Part shown: in pieces, positions 9,615-19,059 of the stretch | Layout of the letters: each line of letters opens with the position of its first letter | Position numbering within the stretch: the first letter of the stretch is position 1 | Source: Acinetobacter sp. ANC 4910 | Lineage (GTDB): Bacteria > Pseudomonadota > Gammaproteobacteria > Pseudomonadales > Moraxellaceae | Reading direction: 5' to 3' | Length of the DNA: 64,000 nucleotides | NCBI RefSeq assembly: GCF_004331035.1 | Contig: NZ_SJNT01000001.1 | Coordinates: 346,429-410,428, forward strand | Notes under the pieces: generated by a model | What the model saw: the letters and a program-made list of their open reading frames with translations, nothing else | Databases searched by the model: none | Told to the model about the DNA's origin: nothing | Position numbers and translations under genes: made by a program

Positions 9615-10121
9615 TCTGTACCCCTATAAACTATTATAAATTATAAATATATTTCAATCTTTGGGGAGTGATTGAGGTTGTTTAATAAATATACTAATAC
9701 ATCAAATTATCCAGTGCAATTATAATTTTTGATAATAGTGCAAGCTTAACTACAGTCCAGTAGTAAAGATGTGGTGTCAACAAGACTTAGTAATTGTATA
9801 TATGATACAAGCAGGATATGATGGAAAAAGATTGAAATTTTCTGATCTACAATAATTACACTCTTGTACTTAGTGACAGCATTTTATTGGTTGTATGATT
9901 TCTTTAATATAATTAAAAATGCATTAGATAAAGTTGTATAAAGTTTGCTCAACTATCGATTAATTATGAATTCAGTGCTGGTAAGGGTCATATAAGGAAT
10001 TCACAGGCAAATATATTAAAATAAAAAATTTTCTAAATCATAGGCCAGTTTATTTGGTTTTGCAAAAATTAAATAAAGCAATTTTTTATATGTTTTAATA
10101 TTTAAAAGTTGATTTAAAATT
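9615..10121. other. Divergent intergenic region wza / wzx
   Basis: About 507 AT-rich bases between the divergent wza (-) and wzx (+) genes. It must contain the promoters of both halves of the second polysaccharide locus. I see several TATAAT-like stretches (for example near 9720 and 9910) but nothing I can assign with confidence. There is no coding frame and no clear JUMPstart element. Confidence 0.5.
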
Positions 10122-11639
10122 ATGTCTAAAAATAAAAAAATTTTAAATAATACATTGGCATTGTATATTAGGCTTTTGATTACAGTAGTACTGAACTTAT
10201 ATGCAACTAGAATATTATTAAAAAATCTTGGAATGGAGGATTTTGGTCTTTATGGAACAATAGCAGGAGTTATTGCATTAATTTCATTTTTTCAGGCTGC
10301 ATTATCAAATGCAACAAATCGCTTCTTAAATATAGAGATGGGAAAGGGTGATATACCCTATATTCAAAAAATATTTTCTACAGCATTTTTTCTACATATT
10401 TTTATTGCATTGCTTTTTTGTATTTTAATTGAAATATTTGGTTCTTTTATAATTAGTTCCTTTGTGAAATTACCCGCTGAAAAAATAAATATTTCCATGC
10501 AAGTTTTTCATTTATCAATAATATCTATATTTATTTTAGTTATTACTATTCCATTTGAATCTATATTAATGGCGAAAGAGAAATTTGGAATATATGCTTT
10601 GATTTCTATACTTGATGTAACTTTGAAGTTGCTATTGGCTTATATTTTAATATTCTTTACTCATGATAAGCTTTTATATTATGCATTAGGTTTTGTTTGT
10701 ATAGTTTTTTTGACAAGATTAACTTATGTAATTTATAGTCAATTAAATATTATTGAAGCAAGGATTAAGTTTTATATAGATAATGATTTTCTTAAAAAAA
10801 TAATAAATTTTATTGGTTGGGAATTGTATTTAAATTTTTGTGTGGTTTTTAAAGTTGAGGGAATAATGCTCTTGATGAATAACTTTTTTGGTTTGATAGC
10901 AGTGGCAAGTATAAAGATAAGTTATCAAGTTAATGCAGCTTTATATAGCTTATCTAGTAATCTATCGGTTGCTGTTAAACCTCAATTAATGCGTAGCTAT
11001 GCTGATTATGATGTTGATAGAATGAATATGTTAACATTTTACTCGGCAAAATATTCTTATTATTTTATGTTGATATTTTGTGCTCCTATTATATTTAATA
11101 TTGATTATATTTTAAAATTTTGGCTGGGATCTCCGCCTGCTTATACTAAAGTCATTACTATTTTTGTACTAAGTTCTAGTTTAATTGAGGTCCTTTTTTA
11201 TCCAATTGTTATGTTAATTCATGCTACTGGTAATTTAAAAAAATTTAGCATTTTAACTGGTACTCTTATTCTATTATCCGTTCCATTGGTTTATTTCTTA
11301 TTTAAATTTGGTTTTAATTATTATTATGCTTATATTATTTATGTCATTAATACTGCATTAGCTTCATTTTTAAACTTATGGATAGTAAAAAAACTGATCA
11401 CTGATTTTGATCTATCTAAATTTTTAAGGAATGTTTTAGTTAATATAATGATTACTACTGGTGCAATTATTTTAGTCCTCAAGGTGATAGCTGAATTTGT
11501 TGTTTCAAGTGGTTTTGTTGGATTTTTGACCATTTTTGTGTTAGAAACTTTAGTAGTAATTTCGCTAATATATGGTTTAGGTATCGAAAAAATGCATAAG
11601 GAATTGATTAAAAGTTATTTAAAATCAAAGATAAATTGA
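10122..11639 (+). CDS. wzx: Wzx-type repeat-unit flippase
   Basis: A 505-aa very hydrophobic protein of the polysaccharide/MATE-like transporter superfamily with roughly 12 membrane segments. It starts LNNTLALYIRLLITVVLNLYATR and continues with ILLKNLGMEDFGLYG, the typical first helix pair of these flippases. It would move the lipid-linked repeat unit across the inner membrane. It is the first plus-strand gene of the second locus and is more AT-rich than the flanking metabolic genes, as K-locus centres usually are. Its substrate cannot be predicted. Confidence 0.87.
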   Translation: MSKNKKILNNTLALYIRLLITVVLNLYATRILLKNLGMEDFGLYGTIAGVIALISFFQAALSNATNRFLNIEMGKGDIPYIQKIFSTAFFLHIFIALLFCILIEIFGSFIISSFVKLPAEKINISMQVFHLSIISIFILVITIPFESILMAKEKFGIYALISILDVTLKLLLAYILIFFTHDKLLYYALGFVCIVFLTRLTYVIYSQLNIIEARIKFYIDNDFLKKIINFIGWELYLNFCVVFKVEGIMLLMNNFFGLIAVASIKISYQVNAALYSLSSNLSVAVKPQLMRSYADYDVDRMNMLTFYSAKYSYYFMLIFCAPIIFNIDYILKFWLGSPPAYTKVITIFVLSSSLIEVLFYPIVMLIHATGNLKKFSILTGTLILLSVPLVYFLFKFGFNYYYAYIIYVINTALASFLNLWIVKKLITDFDLSKFLRNVLVNIMITTGAIILVLKVIAEFVVSSGFVGFLTIFVLETLVVISLIYGLGIEKMHKELIKSYLKSKIN

Positions 11640-11680
11640 TATTTTAGTAGTAACTGATACTTAAATTGATAAGCTTCGAT

Positions 11681-11905
11681 TCATTCTATAGTTTTCTTGA
11701 ATCGTTGATGTTTTAGCGGGTTGATTATTCTATACAACATCATTTTTAATACTGGATAATAAGGATTTTTAATAAAAACTAGCATTAAATAGTACGAATA
11801 AATATTGAACTGTTGTTGAATTTGAACATAAAGAGACTGGTTTTGCAGCTGCAATATAACAATAGCAAAATCCTGAATATATAAAACTTCTGTCAGGAAT
11901 GCAAA
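11681..11905 (-). pseudogene. Possible minus-strand gene remnant, unrecognised
   Basis: The 312-base gap between wzx and the next gene has a minus-strand frame open for 74 codons that ends at 11681. It reads like real protein (for example FLTEVLYIQDFAIVILQLQN, then YYLMLVFIKNPYYPVLKMML) and ends KHQRFKKTIE. It has no suitable start codon near its open end and faces against the operon. It may be the 3' end of an older K-locus gene. I do not recognise the family; chance is possible in this AT-rich DNA. Confidence 0.35.
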
Positions 11906-11952
11906 TCAGTTTAATACCGAAAATTTTAAAAATGTATGGGTAGGAATCTTTA

Positions 11953-13068
11953 GTGATTAGAGTTTTACATATAGTTGGTCAAATGGATCGTGCTGGTGCA
12001 GAAACTATGCTGATGAATCTATATCGTCATATTGATCGCACCCAAGTTCAATTTGACTTTATTAAATTTACGACTCAACAAGGTGATTATGATGATGAAA
12101 TTAAAAAATTGGGTGGCAGAATTTTTCCAATTCTTGCCGAGAATCCAATTGAACGTATGTTTAAGCTAACAAGTTTTTTAAAGCAACATTCTGAATATCA
12201 AATTGTGCATGCACATATGTTGCTAAGTAATGCTTTTCATCTGTTAGCAGCAAAAAGGGCAGGGATTCAGCATCGAATTTCACATTCGCATAATACAAGT
12301 AATGGTAAATTTGGAGTTCTAGCTTTTTTATATGAAAAATTTGCAGTATATTTAAATAAAAGATTATCAACAAAAAAAATAGCGTGTGGTAAAGAAGCAG
12401 CGGAATATTTATTTGGGACAACAGAAAATGTTTGGTTATTAAATAATGCTATTGATTTAAAATTATATAGACAAATAGCAGAAAAAAATAAAAATTATTG
12501 GAAAAGCATTAAACATGATATTCAAGGGTTAAAAATTATTCAAGTTGGTCGGTTAAGTGAGGTAAAGAACCATAGATTTTCGTTAGAAATTGCTAGAAAA
12601 TTAAAGGAGCAAGATATTTCTTTTACATTTTTGATTGTAGGTCAAGGTCCTTTAGAGAACTCTATCAGGCAAATGATACAAGATTACACTTTAGATAAAA
12701 ATGTGTATTTATTAGGTATTAGAGATGATATACCAAACTTAATGGCTGGTGCTGATGTCATGTTAATGCCATCATTACATGAAGGATTTCCAGTAGTGTT
12801 GGTAGAAAGTCAAGCAATTGGTTTAAAGTCTATAATATCCTCTAAGATATCAAAAGAAGTTGATCTGGGTGTAAACTTAATTGATTTTAAAGACTTAAAT
12901 AACATTGAAGGATGGATTAAAGCGTTTGAATATATAAATCCAGTAAGCAATCAGTTTGGTAGTGATGTCGAAGTGCTTGCTAAGAGGGGTTTTGATATAA
13001 AACAAAAATCCGTCGAACTTTTAGCTCTGTATAATAATATGGATAGTATTTCTAATGATATTAATTGA
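11953..13068 (+). CDS. Glycosyltransferase, GT4 family (EpsF-like)
   Basis: A 371-aa GT-B glycosyltransferase. The N-terminal acceptor domain begins VLHIVGQMDRAGAETMLMNL, a pattern of EpsF/CapM-type enzymes. The donor domain has IIQVGRLSEVKNH and the Glu-x7-Glu motif EGFPVVLVE. The start is GTG 11953 with TAGGA 8 bases upstream. Its end overlaps the next gene by 14 bases. It would extend the repeat unit of the second locus; sugar unknown. Confidence 0.87.
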   Translation: MIRVLHIVGQMDRAGAETMLMNLYRHIDRTQVQFDFIKFTTQQGDYDDEIKKLGGRIFPILAENPIERMFKLTSFLKQHSEYQIVHAHMLLSNAFHLLAAKRAGIQHRISHSHNTSNGKFGVLAFLYEKFAVYLNKRLSTKKIACGKEAAEYLFGTTENVWLLNNAIDLKLYRQIAEKNKNYWKSIKHDIQGLKIIQVGRLSEVKNHRFSLEIARKLKEQDISFTFLIVGQGPLENSIRQMIQDYTLDKNVYLLGIRDDIPNLMAGADVMLMPSLHEGFPVVLVESQAIGLKSIISSKISKEVDLGVNLIDFKDLNNIEGWIKAFEYINPVSNQFGSDVEVLAKRGFDIKQKSVELLALYNNMDSISNDIN

Positions 13069-14161
13069 TAATACTGCTTTTTTAAATTTATACAATTTAA
13101 TTTATTTTTGTACAGCCTGCTTGGTCTTGGCTTCTGCTTTATCTTCTGAAATTAAGAAGGATGTTTTACTACAGAATAAATTAGGTCAATATTTAATTTT
13201 TTTACCTTTAATTTTTTTAATATTCCTTGTGGGTCTCAGGGAATATGATGTAGGAGCTGATACAGTTAGTTATTTTGATATACTTTGGAATGAAACATCT
13301 GAATTGAATTATAGTGATGGTATTTTATTCGGTTTTATTGCTTCGATTCTAAGATATTTCAATTTGGGTTATACTTATTTTCTTTTATTAATATCCTTCT
13401 TATTTTATATAATTACTTACAAATCATTAAAGAACTATACTGAAAAATTTGAATCAAATCTTCTTATTACCTTCTTTGCATGCATTTCATTTTTCTTTTA
13501 TTTAAGTATGAGTATTAATGTGATCAGGCAAGGTGTATCTTTAGCTTTTTTGTTACTTGCTTATTCTTTATGGCTTGGTAAGAAAAATAATATTATAATT
13601 TTATTGTGTATGTTTTTGTCATTAGCTTTTCATTTGACTTCAATTATACCAATTTTAATATTTATTTCTTCTGTTATCATAAGTAAAATTAGAACTTTTA
13701 ATTTACTAATTCTTATCTATTTATTTTCTATAATTTTATCTTACTTTAATTATGGTTTTTTAAACTTTTCATCAGTGTTTTTAGATTTTTTAGGTGACGA
13801 TAGACACGCAAACTATTTTTCGGATGAAGTTTCTGATTACAGCATAGGTTTTAGGCCCCAGTTTGTAATATTTAATACTTTTTTTCTGCTTGTATCTCTG
13901 TATGTTAAAAATAAGTTAACTGATATTGATTTGTCTTATCAATATAATATTCTTGTTTCTTATTATATTATTGCAAGTGTTATATTTTTTATGGCATTTC
14001 AACTGCCATTTTCAGATCGTTGGGGATTGTTTTCATGGTGTGTTATTCCATTACTAATTTCACCGTTATTTTACTCTCCCTTTGTTAAGGAAAAAATAAA
14101 AATTCATTATGTTTTAATCTTGATTCTAATTTACATTGGTTTTTATTTCTATGATAAATGA
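13055..14161 (+). CDS. wzy: Wzy-type polymerase (EpsG family)
   Basis: A 368-aa integral membrane protein with about 10-11 hydrophobic segments. It has the EpsG-like signature GLREYDVGADTVSY near residues 62-75 and a later SINVIRQGVSLAFLLLAYSL block, both typical of this polymerase family. It would join repeat units on the periplasmic side, setting the repeat linkage. It overlaps the upstream glycosyltransferase by 14 bases and the downstream one by 11, consistent with coupled translation. Confidence 0.85.
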   Translation: MILIDNTAFLNLYNLIYFCTACLVLASALSSEIKKDVLLQNKLGQYLIFLPLIFLIFLVGLREYDVGADTVSYFDILWNETSELNYSDGILFGFIASILRYFNLGYTYFLLLISFLFYIITYKSLKNYTEKFESNLLITFFACISFFFYLSMSINVIRQGVSLAFLLLAYSLWLGKKNNIIILLCMFLSLAFHLTSIIPILIFISSVIISKIRTFNLLILIYLFSIILSYFNYGFLNFSSVFLDFLGDDRHANYFSDEVSDYSIGFRPQFVIFNTFFLLVSLYVKNKLTDIDLSYQYNILVSYYIIASVIFFMAFQLPFSDRWGLFSWCVIPLLISPLFYSPFVKEKIKIHYVLILILIYIGFYFYDK

Positions 14162-15026
14162 ATCTGAAAATACACCTGCTATTAGTGTAGGTATTCCATT
14201 TTATAATGCTGAAAAGTTCTTGGCTTTTGCCATTCAGTCTGTACTTTATCAATCATATACAAATTGGGAGTTAATTCTTGTGGATGATGGATCCACAGAT
14301 AATTCCCTGAAGATTGCTAAAGAGTTTGCAGGTAATGATCGACGGATTAAAGTGCTCTGTGATGGTGAAAATAAAAAATTACCCAATCGTCTAAATCAAT
14401 TAATAAAAGAATCTAAAGGTAAATTTATAGCAAGGATGGATGCAGATGATATTATGCATCCTAACCGTTTGGAAATACAATTAAAATATCTTTTAGAAAA
14501 TGATCAAGTTGATCTTGTTTCTACGGGTTTGGTCTCTATAGATGATCAGAATAGAGTCTGTGGATTCAGAAGTGTTAATTCACTCATTACTGAAATATCT
14601 AAACCTTTTAAGTTTCATATAGCTCATCCAACTGTGATGGCTAGAAAAGAATGGTATCTACGAAATTTATATAGTTTAGACTATCCTCGTGCTGAAGATT
14701 TTGAGCTGTGGTGTCGTGCATATGGTAAAAATGATTTAAAAATAGCAATTTTTCCTGATTTACTTCTTTTTTATCGTGAATTTGGAAATATCTCTATCGA
14801 TAATCTTTTGAAAACATGTTCAGATGAACATAAAATAAGAAATTATTATCAAATGAATAATAAAATTTATAATTTTATCTATTTTAATTTTAAATATTTT
14901 TTTATTTATACAATTGGTTTTTTGGGCTTGGGGCAGAATCTTTCGAGGAGAAGAAATCGGGATTTATCTGATGATGATGCCAAGGAAATGCAAGAATTAT
15001 TAAATTTGATTGTGAATAGAAAGTAG
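14151..15026 (+). CDS. Glycosyltransferase, GT2 family
   Basis: A 291-aa GT-A enzyme. The fold start ISVGIPFYNAEKFL is followed by LVDDGSTDNS and the metal-binding MDADD motif. I chose ATG 14151, which overlaps the wzy stop, over the TTG at 14136. The C-terminus has a hydrophobic stretch (NFIYFNFKYFFIYTIGFLGL) that may lie at the membrane. It is probably the last repeat-unit transferase of the wzx-gtr-wzy-gtr set before a 636-base gap. Confidence 0.88.
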   Translation: MINESENTPAISVGIPFYNAEKFLAFAIQSVLYQSYTNWELILVDDGSTDNSLKIAKEFAGNDRRIKVLCDGENKKLPNRLNQLIKESKGKFIARMDADDIMHPNRLEIQLKYLLENDQVDLVSTGLVSIDDQNRVCGFRSVNSLITEISKPFKFHIAHPTVMARKEWYLRNLYSLDYPRAEDFELWCRAYGKNDLKIAIFPDLLLFYREFGNISIDNLLKTCSDEHKIRNYYQMNNKIYNFIYFNFKYFFIYTIGFLGLGQNLSRRRNRDLSDDDAKEMQELLNLIVNRK

Positions 15027-15662
15027 GAGCTTATAAAAGTTAATTTTGTAGGTAAGCTACTTCAATAACAACAATCAAATGTAAATTAATAAAAGTAGTT
15101 TGATTGTAGCAAGACATTATTGAAGAGCTATTCATCAATATATTTTTTGATGGATTACCTGAGTCTAAAAATTATTGCACTCGTAATTGATGAGTTTACA
15201 ATCAGCCCCAAATCAGTCACTAGAATTTTATGTGCTTTGACTTACAAAGCTTGCAGTACGTCGAACCTAACGCTAGGTAAGGGGTAAATCGGTTTAGTCT
15301 GGTATCGAAATTCAATGCTTTTTAATACATATATTAGAAATTTTAATTTTTACAAAGAGTTGCTAACTTTGCTCAAAGTTGTATGAGATGTATGCTCATT
15401 TGCCATTCTGAATAAATTTTCAAAATTTAGATAGACTTTATAACTAAGTTAGATCTTGGATTTTGTGACTTGGGTGAATTTTAATTTTTAAAACTTTTTG
15501 CAACAAAATAGATAATTATTTAAAAGACACAGATCAAAAAAAGTATTTTAATTAGAGATGTAAAAGAGATAATTAGAACACATTATTAGAAAAATGTTCT
15601 ATGTTTGTCACTTAAATACGGAAAGAATAATTTTTAAAAAAAACTAAAAAAGCTGAAAAATT
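15027..15662. other. 636-base gap inside the second polysaccharide locus
   Basis: Very AT-rich, no credible gene. It holds one 9-bp inverted repeat (15071-15079 and 15099-15107, ACAATCAAA and its complement) without a T-run, and a short open stretch around 15170-15300 that I cannot match to a family. A less AT-rich patch near 15240-15310 (ACGTCGAACCTAACGCTAGG) may be foreign or a relic. The gap separates the wzx-wzy part from the GT/PglC/dehydratase part, so it may be a junction between modules. Confidence 0.45.
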
Positions 15663-16796
15663 ATGAGTACGATAGTGTTTATTGGCACGATAGCATCTAG
15701 CATTTATGATTTTCGTGCAGATTTAATCCGTAGCCTCTTAAAGCAGGGGCATCAAATCTATGCTTTTACATCTCAATACAATGCAGAAGATATAAATAAA
15801 ATAGAACAACTAGGCGCCATTCCAGTTACATATACTTTAAACCGTGGTGGATTAAATCCACTGGCAGATATTGTCGCAACTTATCACCTTTTAAAAAAAA
15901 TAAAGCATATAAATCCTGATGTGGTCTTTTCATATTTTGCTAAGCCAGTCATTTTTGGAACTTTAGCTGCGAAGCTAGCAAAAGTTCCTCGTGTAATCGG
16001 TATGCTTGAGGGTCTAGGTTACACTTTTACAGAGCAGCCAGAGGGTCTAAGTTATAAAACTAAATTTATCCGATACATTCAGGTTTTTCTCTACAAAATG
16101 GCATTGCCAATGCTGGATCAACTTATTTTCTTAAATCCAGATGATCCTAAAGATTTATTGGAAACATATTCTATAAAAGTAAAAAAAGTAGAGGTCTTAG
16201 GTGGAATAGGTTTAAATTTACAAGAATATCCATATCAACCCGTTGATGATATTTCACTTCCGATCAGATTTTTATTTATTGGACGGTTACTTAAAGAAAA
16301 AGGGATTCATGAGTTCGTTCAAGCCGCTAAATTAGTGAAAAAACAATACCCTAAAACACAGTTTACGATTCTTGGACAAATAGATACTTTTAATATTGGA
16401 GCACTGCAACAATCAGAATTAGATGATTTGATTGCTTCCAAAGTTGTGCATTATTTAGGCTGGGTGAATAATGTAAAAGACTGGATCACGAATAGTCATG
16501 TATTTGTATTGCCCTCTTATCGTGAGGGCGTACCTCGTAGCACACAAGAAGCAATGGCAATAGGTCGTGCAATTATTACTACAGATGTCCCAGGTTGCCG
16601 AGAAACTGTAATTCAAAATCGAAATGGCTTCATTATTCCAAAGTGGGATTCCAAAGTTTTAGCTGAAAATATGATTTATTTCATTGAGAATCCTAAACAA
16701 ATTAGATTCATGGGAGATGAAAGTCACAAAATTGCAATCGATAAATTTGATGTTGAAAAAGTAAATCAACGATTACAAAATATTTTAGGAGTCTGA
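15663..16796 (+). CDS. Glycosyltransferase, GT4 family (PglA-like)
   Basis: A 377-aa GT-B enzyme. Its N-terminus IVFIGTIASSIYDFRADLI and the block VIGMLEGLGYTF are typical of the PglA/WcaL-like group that adds the second sugar onto a lipid-linked diamino-trideoxy sugar or hexosamine. The donor domain has FLFIGRLLKEKGIHEF and EGVPRSTQE (Glu-x7-Glu). It is followed after 3 bases by the PglC/ItrB-like initiating transferase, the same pairing as in Neisseria/Campylobacter pgl loci. That supports, but does not prove, a role as second-step transferase. Confidence 0.88.
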   Translation: MSTIVFIGTIASSIYDFRADLIRSLLKQGHQIYAFTSQYNAEDINKIEQLGAIPVTYTLNRGGLNPLADIVATYHLLKKIKHINPDVVFSYFAKPVIFGTLAAKLAKVPRVIGMLEGLGYTFTEQPEGLSYKTKFIRYIQVFLYKMALPMLDQLIFLNPDDPKDLLETYSIKVKKVEVLGGIGLNLQEYPYQPVDDISLPIRFLFIGRLLKEKGIHEFVQAAKLVKKQYPKTQFTILGQIDTFNIGALQQSELDDLIASKVVHYLGWVNNVKDWITNSHVFVLPSYREGVPRSTQEAMAIGRAIITTDVPGCRETVIQNRNGFIIPKWDSKVLAENMIYFIENPKQIRFMGDESHKIAIDKFDVEKVNQRLQNILGV

Positions 16797-16799
16797 AAA

Positions 16800-17414
16800 A
16801 TGATAAAACGCTTCCTAGATATTGTGATTGCTTCTTTTGCGCTCACTTTACTATCGCCATTATATTTATATGTTGCATATAAGGTGAAAAAGAATTTAGG
16901 CACTCCTATCTTGTTCCGCCAAGTACGACCGGGGCTCAATGGAAAACCATTTGAGATGATTAAGTTCCGCACTATGAAAGATGTTTTGGATGCGAAGGGT
17001 AATCCATTACCTGAAATTGAACGTTTAACTCCTTTCGGTAAAAAATTGCGATCTACAAGTTTGGATGAAATGCCAGAATTATGGAATGTGATTAAAGGGA
17101 ATATGAGTATTGTAGGTCCACGTCCTTTACTGATGGAATATTTGCCACTTTATAGTAAAGAACAAGCCAAACGTCATCATGTGCGCCCCGGCATGACAGG
17201 TCATGCACAAGTGAATGGGCGTAATGCCATTAGTTGGGATGAAAAATTGAAGCTTGATATTTGGTATGTTGAAAATCAATCCGTTTGGATAGATTTTAAA
17301 ATTATGCTGAAAACGATCAAAGTTGTTTTAATTAAAGAAAATGTAAATGATGAATCAGGTCACTCTATGCCTAAATTTACAGGGGATAAACAGGGTGATA
17401 AAAATGGATTCTAG
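16800..17414 (+). CDS. Second initiating sugar-phosphate transferase (PglC/ItrB-type)
   Basis: A 204-aa PHPT-class transferase with one N-terminal membrane anchor, then RPGLNGKPFEMIKFRTM, LRSTSLDEMPELWNVIKGNM, IVGPRPLL and VRPGMTGHAQVNGRN. It transfers a sugar 1-phosphate to undecaprenyl phosphate. Given the neighbouring 4,6-dehydratase, aminotransferase and acetyltransferase, the likely substrate is a UDP-N-acetylated 2,4-diamino-2,4,6-trideoxyhexose (inference). It is clearly homologous to the transferase at 1355, but the C-terminus and many core residues differ. Its stop overlaps the next start. Confidence 0.9.
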   Translation: MIKRFLDIVIASFALTLLSPLYLYVAYKVKKNLGTPILFRQVRPGLNGKPFEMIKFRTMKDVLDAKGNPLPEIERLTPFGKKLRSTSLDEMPELWNVIKGNMSIVGPRPLLMEYLPLYSKEQAKRHHVRPGMTGHAQVNGRNAISWDEKLKLDIWYVENQSVWIDFKIMLKTIKVVLIKENVNDESGHSMPKFTGDKQGDKNGF

Positions 17415-18444
17415 TGTGAAATGCTCTTTAGTCGATGTTGATGATGAATGGGACACTGCAGTAAAGAGATTTAATTTTGATATCTATCATTTAAGTGGCT
17501 GGCTTAAATCTTCAGCAGTAATAGATGATGGTCAGGCTAAAGGCTTAATGATTAAGTCTGGTAATAATGAGTTACTTTTTCCTTTAATTATTAGGAGAAT
17601 AGATAGTATATTTTGGGATGCAACCTCGCCATATGGTTATGGTGGTCCATTAGGAGATAGTGTATTAACAAATCAAGAGATTGATCAGTTATTACAAAAT
17701 GCAATTAATTTTTTAAAAGAGCAGAATTGTGTTTCTTGGTTTATTCGATTACATCCAATTTTAAATATTGGATGGAATAGTAAATCTGGCACTATCGTTG
17801 AGCATGGGCCAACATTATCTTCAGATTTGAGTAAAACAGAAGAAGAACACTGGTCTGAAACTCAACTTAGACATCAACGAGGCATTAAAAAGGCATTAAA
17901 AAAATCTATATATACAAAGATTGAAGAACTCAATGAAAATAATGCTTTAATCTTTTCTAAAATTTACATTGAAACTATGAAGCATGTAAATGCATCAGAC
18001 TTTTATTTATTTGATGATTTATATTTTATAGAGTTAGCAAAAAATCTAAAAGGCAGAATTTTATTAATTACTGCTTATGATAATGAAACACCGATTGCTG
18101 CTTCAATCTTTACCTATTGCCAAGAAAGTAAAATTATCCAATATCATTTAGGCGGTACTCTTGATGCTTATCGAAATTTACAACCTGCTAAGCTGATTAC
18201 ACACATCGCAAGAGCCTGGGGGCGTGAAAAGAGATACAGTATTTTGCATTTTGGCGGAGGTTTTGGGGCAAGTTTGGATTCATTATATGAGTATAAAAAA
18301 GGATTCAGTTCGAATGAACATGTATTTAAAACGCATCGTATTGTCGTGAACTCTGATATTTATCTCAAATTGTTAAATAAAAATGGCAGGGTTGGACAGT
18401 TAACTGAATATTTTCCGCTTTATCGGAAACCAAATGGGAAATAA
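17404..18444 (+). CDS. FemAB/GNAT-like acyltransferase (Acetyltransf_6 type)
   Basis: About 346 aa from ATG 17404, which overlaps the transferase stop. The ATG at 17347 would add 19 residues lying wholly inside the upstream gene. The N-terminal half holds SPYGYGGPLGD, and the C-terminal half holds an acetyltransferase core with ETPIAASIFTYCQESKIIQYHLGG. That pattern is known from FemAB-like N-acyltransferases that join amino acids or acyl groups to amino sugars. Its place between a PglC-like transferase and an amino-sugar pathway suggests it modifies the 4-amino group or another amine (inference). The substrate is unknown. Confidence 0.72.
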   Translation: MDSSVKCSLVDVDDEWDTAVKRFNFDIYHLSGWLKSSAVIDDGQAKGLMIKSGNNELLFPLIIRRIDSIFWDATSPYGYGGPLGDSVLTNQEIDQLLQNAINFLKEQNCVSWFIRLHPILNIGWNSKSGTIVEHGPTLSSDLSKTEEEHWSETQLRHQRGIKKALKKSIYTKIEELNENNALIFSKIYIETMKHVNASDFYLFDDLYFIELAKNLKGRILLITAYDNETPIAASIFTYCQESKIIQYHLGGTLDAYRNLQPAKLITHIARAWGREKRYSILHFGGGFGASLDSLYEYKKGFSSNEHVFKTHRIVVNSDIYLKLLNKNGRVGQLTEYFPLYRKPNGK

Positions 18445-18448
18445 TGTC

Positions 18449-19051
18449 ATGATTAAATCTAAAAATGTGTCTCTTAGACCAATTGAGTTACACGATGATA
18501 TTTTATTGCAAAAATTGATGAATGATCCTTTTGTGGCTGGAAATGTAACTGGATGGTCTTTTCCTGTATCTGTTTTTTCCCAAAATAATTGGATTCAGTC
18601 AAATACAAATAGTTCAAATTATCGCTTAATTATTGTAGATAATGAAACGAATGAAGCAATTGGTATCACGGGGTTGTGGGACATTGATTGGCATAATCAG
18701 TCAGCGAATATGCCAATAAAAATCTTACCCGAAAAAAATAAAAAAGGCTTTGGTACAGAAGTCATTATGTTAACCATGGCGTGGGCATTTTACAATGTCG
18801 GACTCAGACGTTTATATGGTCCAGTTTTAGACTTCAATGGGCCAAGTATGGGTGCTTATGTTAAAAAATGTGGTTGGAAGATTGAAGGTCGACAACGTGA
18901 AGCGATTTTTCGTAAGGGAGAATGGCATGATGTATACGATATAGCAATTCTTAAGCATGAATTTGATGCTCTACCTAATATAGCTGAGTTTATTCATGCA
19001 GTATGTCCTGTAGATACCACACCTAACATCAATTCCCAAGATTATATTTAG
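18449..19051 (+). CDS. GNAT acetyltransferase, probably for the UDP-amino sugar
   Basis: A RimJ/RimL-type GNAT protein of about 200 aa. It has VSLRPIELHDD at the N-terminus, a GITGLWDID strand, EKNKKGFGTEVI near the acetyl-CoA loop and NVGLRRLYGPVLDFN. ATG 18434 overlaps the upstream stop and would add 5 residues; I prefer ATG 18449, where MIKSKNVSLRP is the natural domain start. By context it is the 4-N-acetyltransferase acting after the aminotransferase, comparable in role to PseH or QhbC. That role is inference; protein acetylation cannot be excluded. Confidence 0.75.
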   Translation: MIKSKNVSLRPIELHDDILLQKLMNDPFVAGNVTGWSFPVSVFSQNNWIQSNTNSSNYRLIIVDNETNEAIGITGLWDIDWHNQSANMPIKILPEKNKKGFGTEVIMLTMAWAFYNVGLRRLYGPVLDFNGPSMGAYVKKCGWKIEGRQREAIFRKGEWHDVYDIAILKHEFDALPNIAEFIHAVCPVDTTPNINSQDYI

Positions 19052-19059
19052 GGAAAAAA

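Noticed and set aside
15663..19051. Whether the PglA/PglC module is a protein-glycosylation locus on its own
   Set aside because: No oligosaccharyltransferase (PglB or PglL type) is in the window, and the module sits in one orientation with wzx/wzy. A capsule role is simpler, though shared use is possible.
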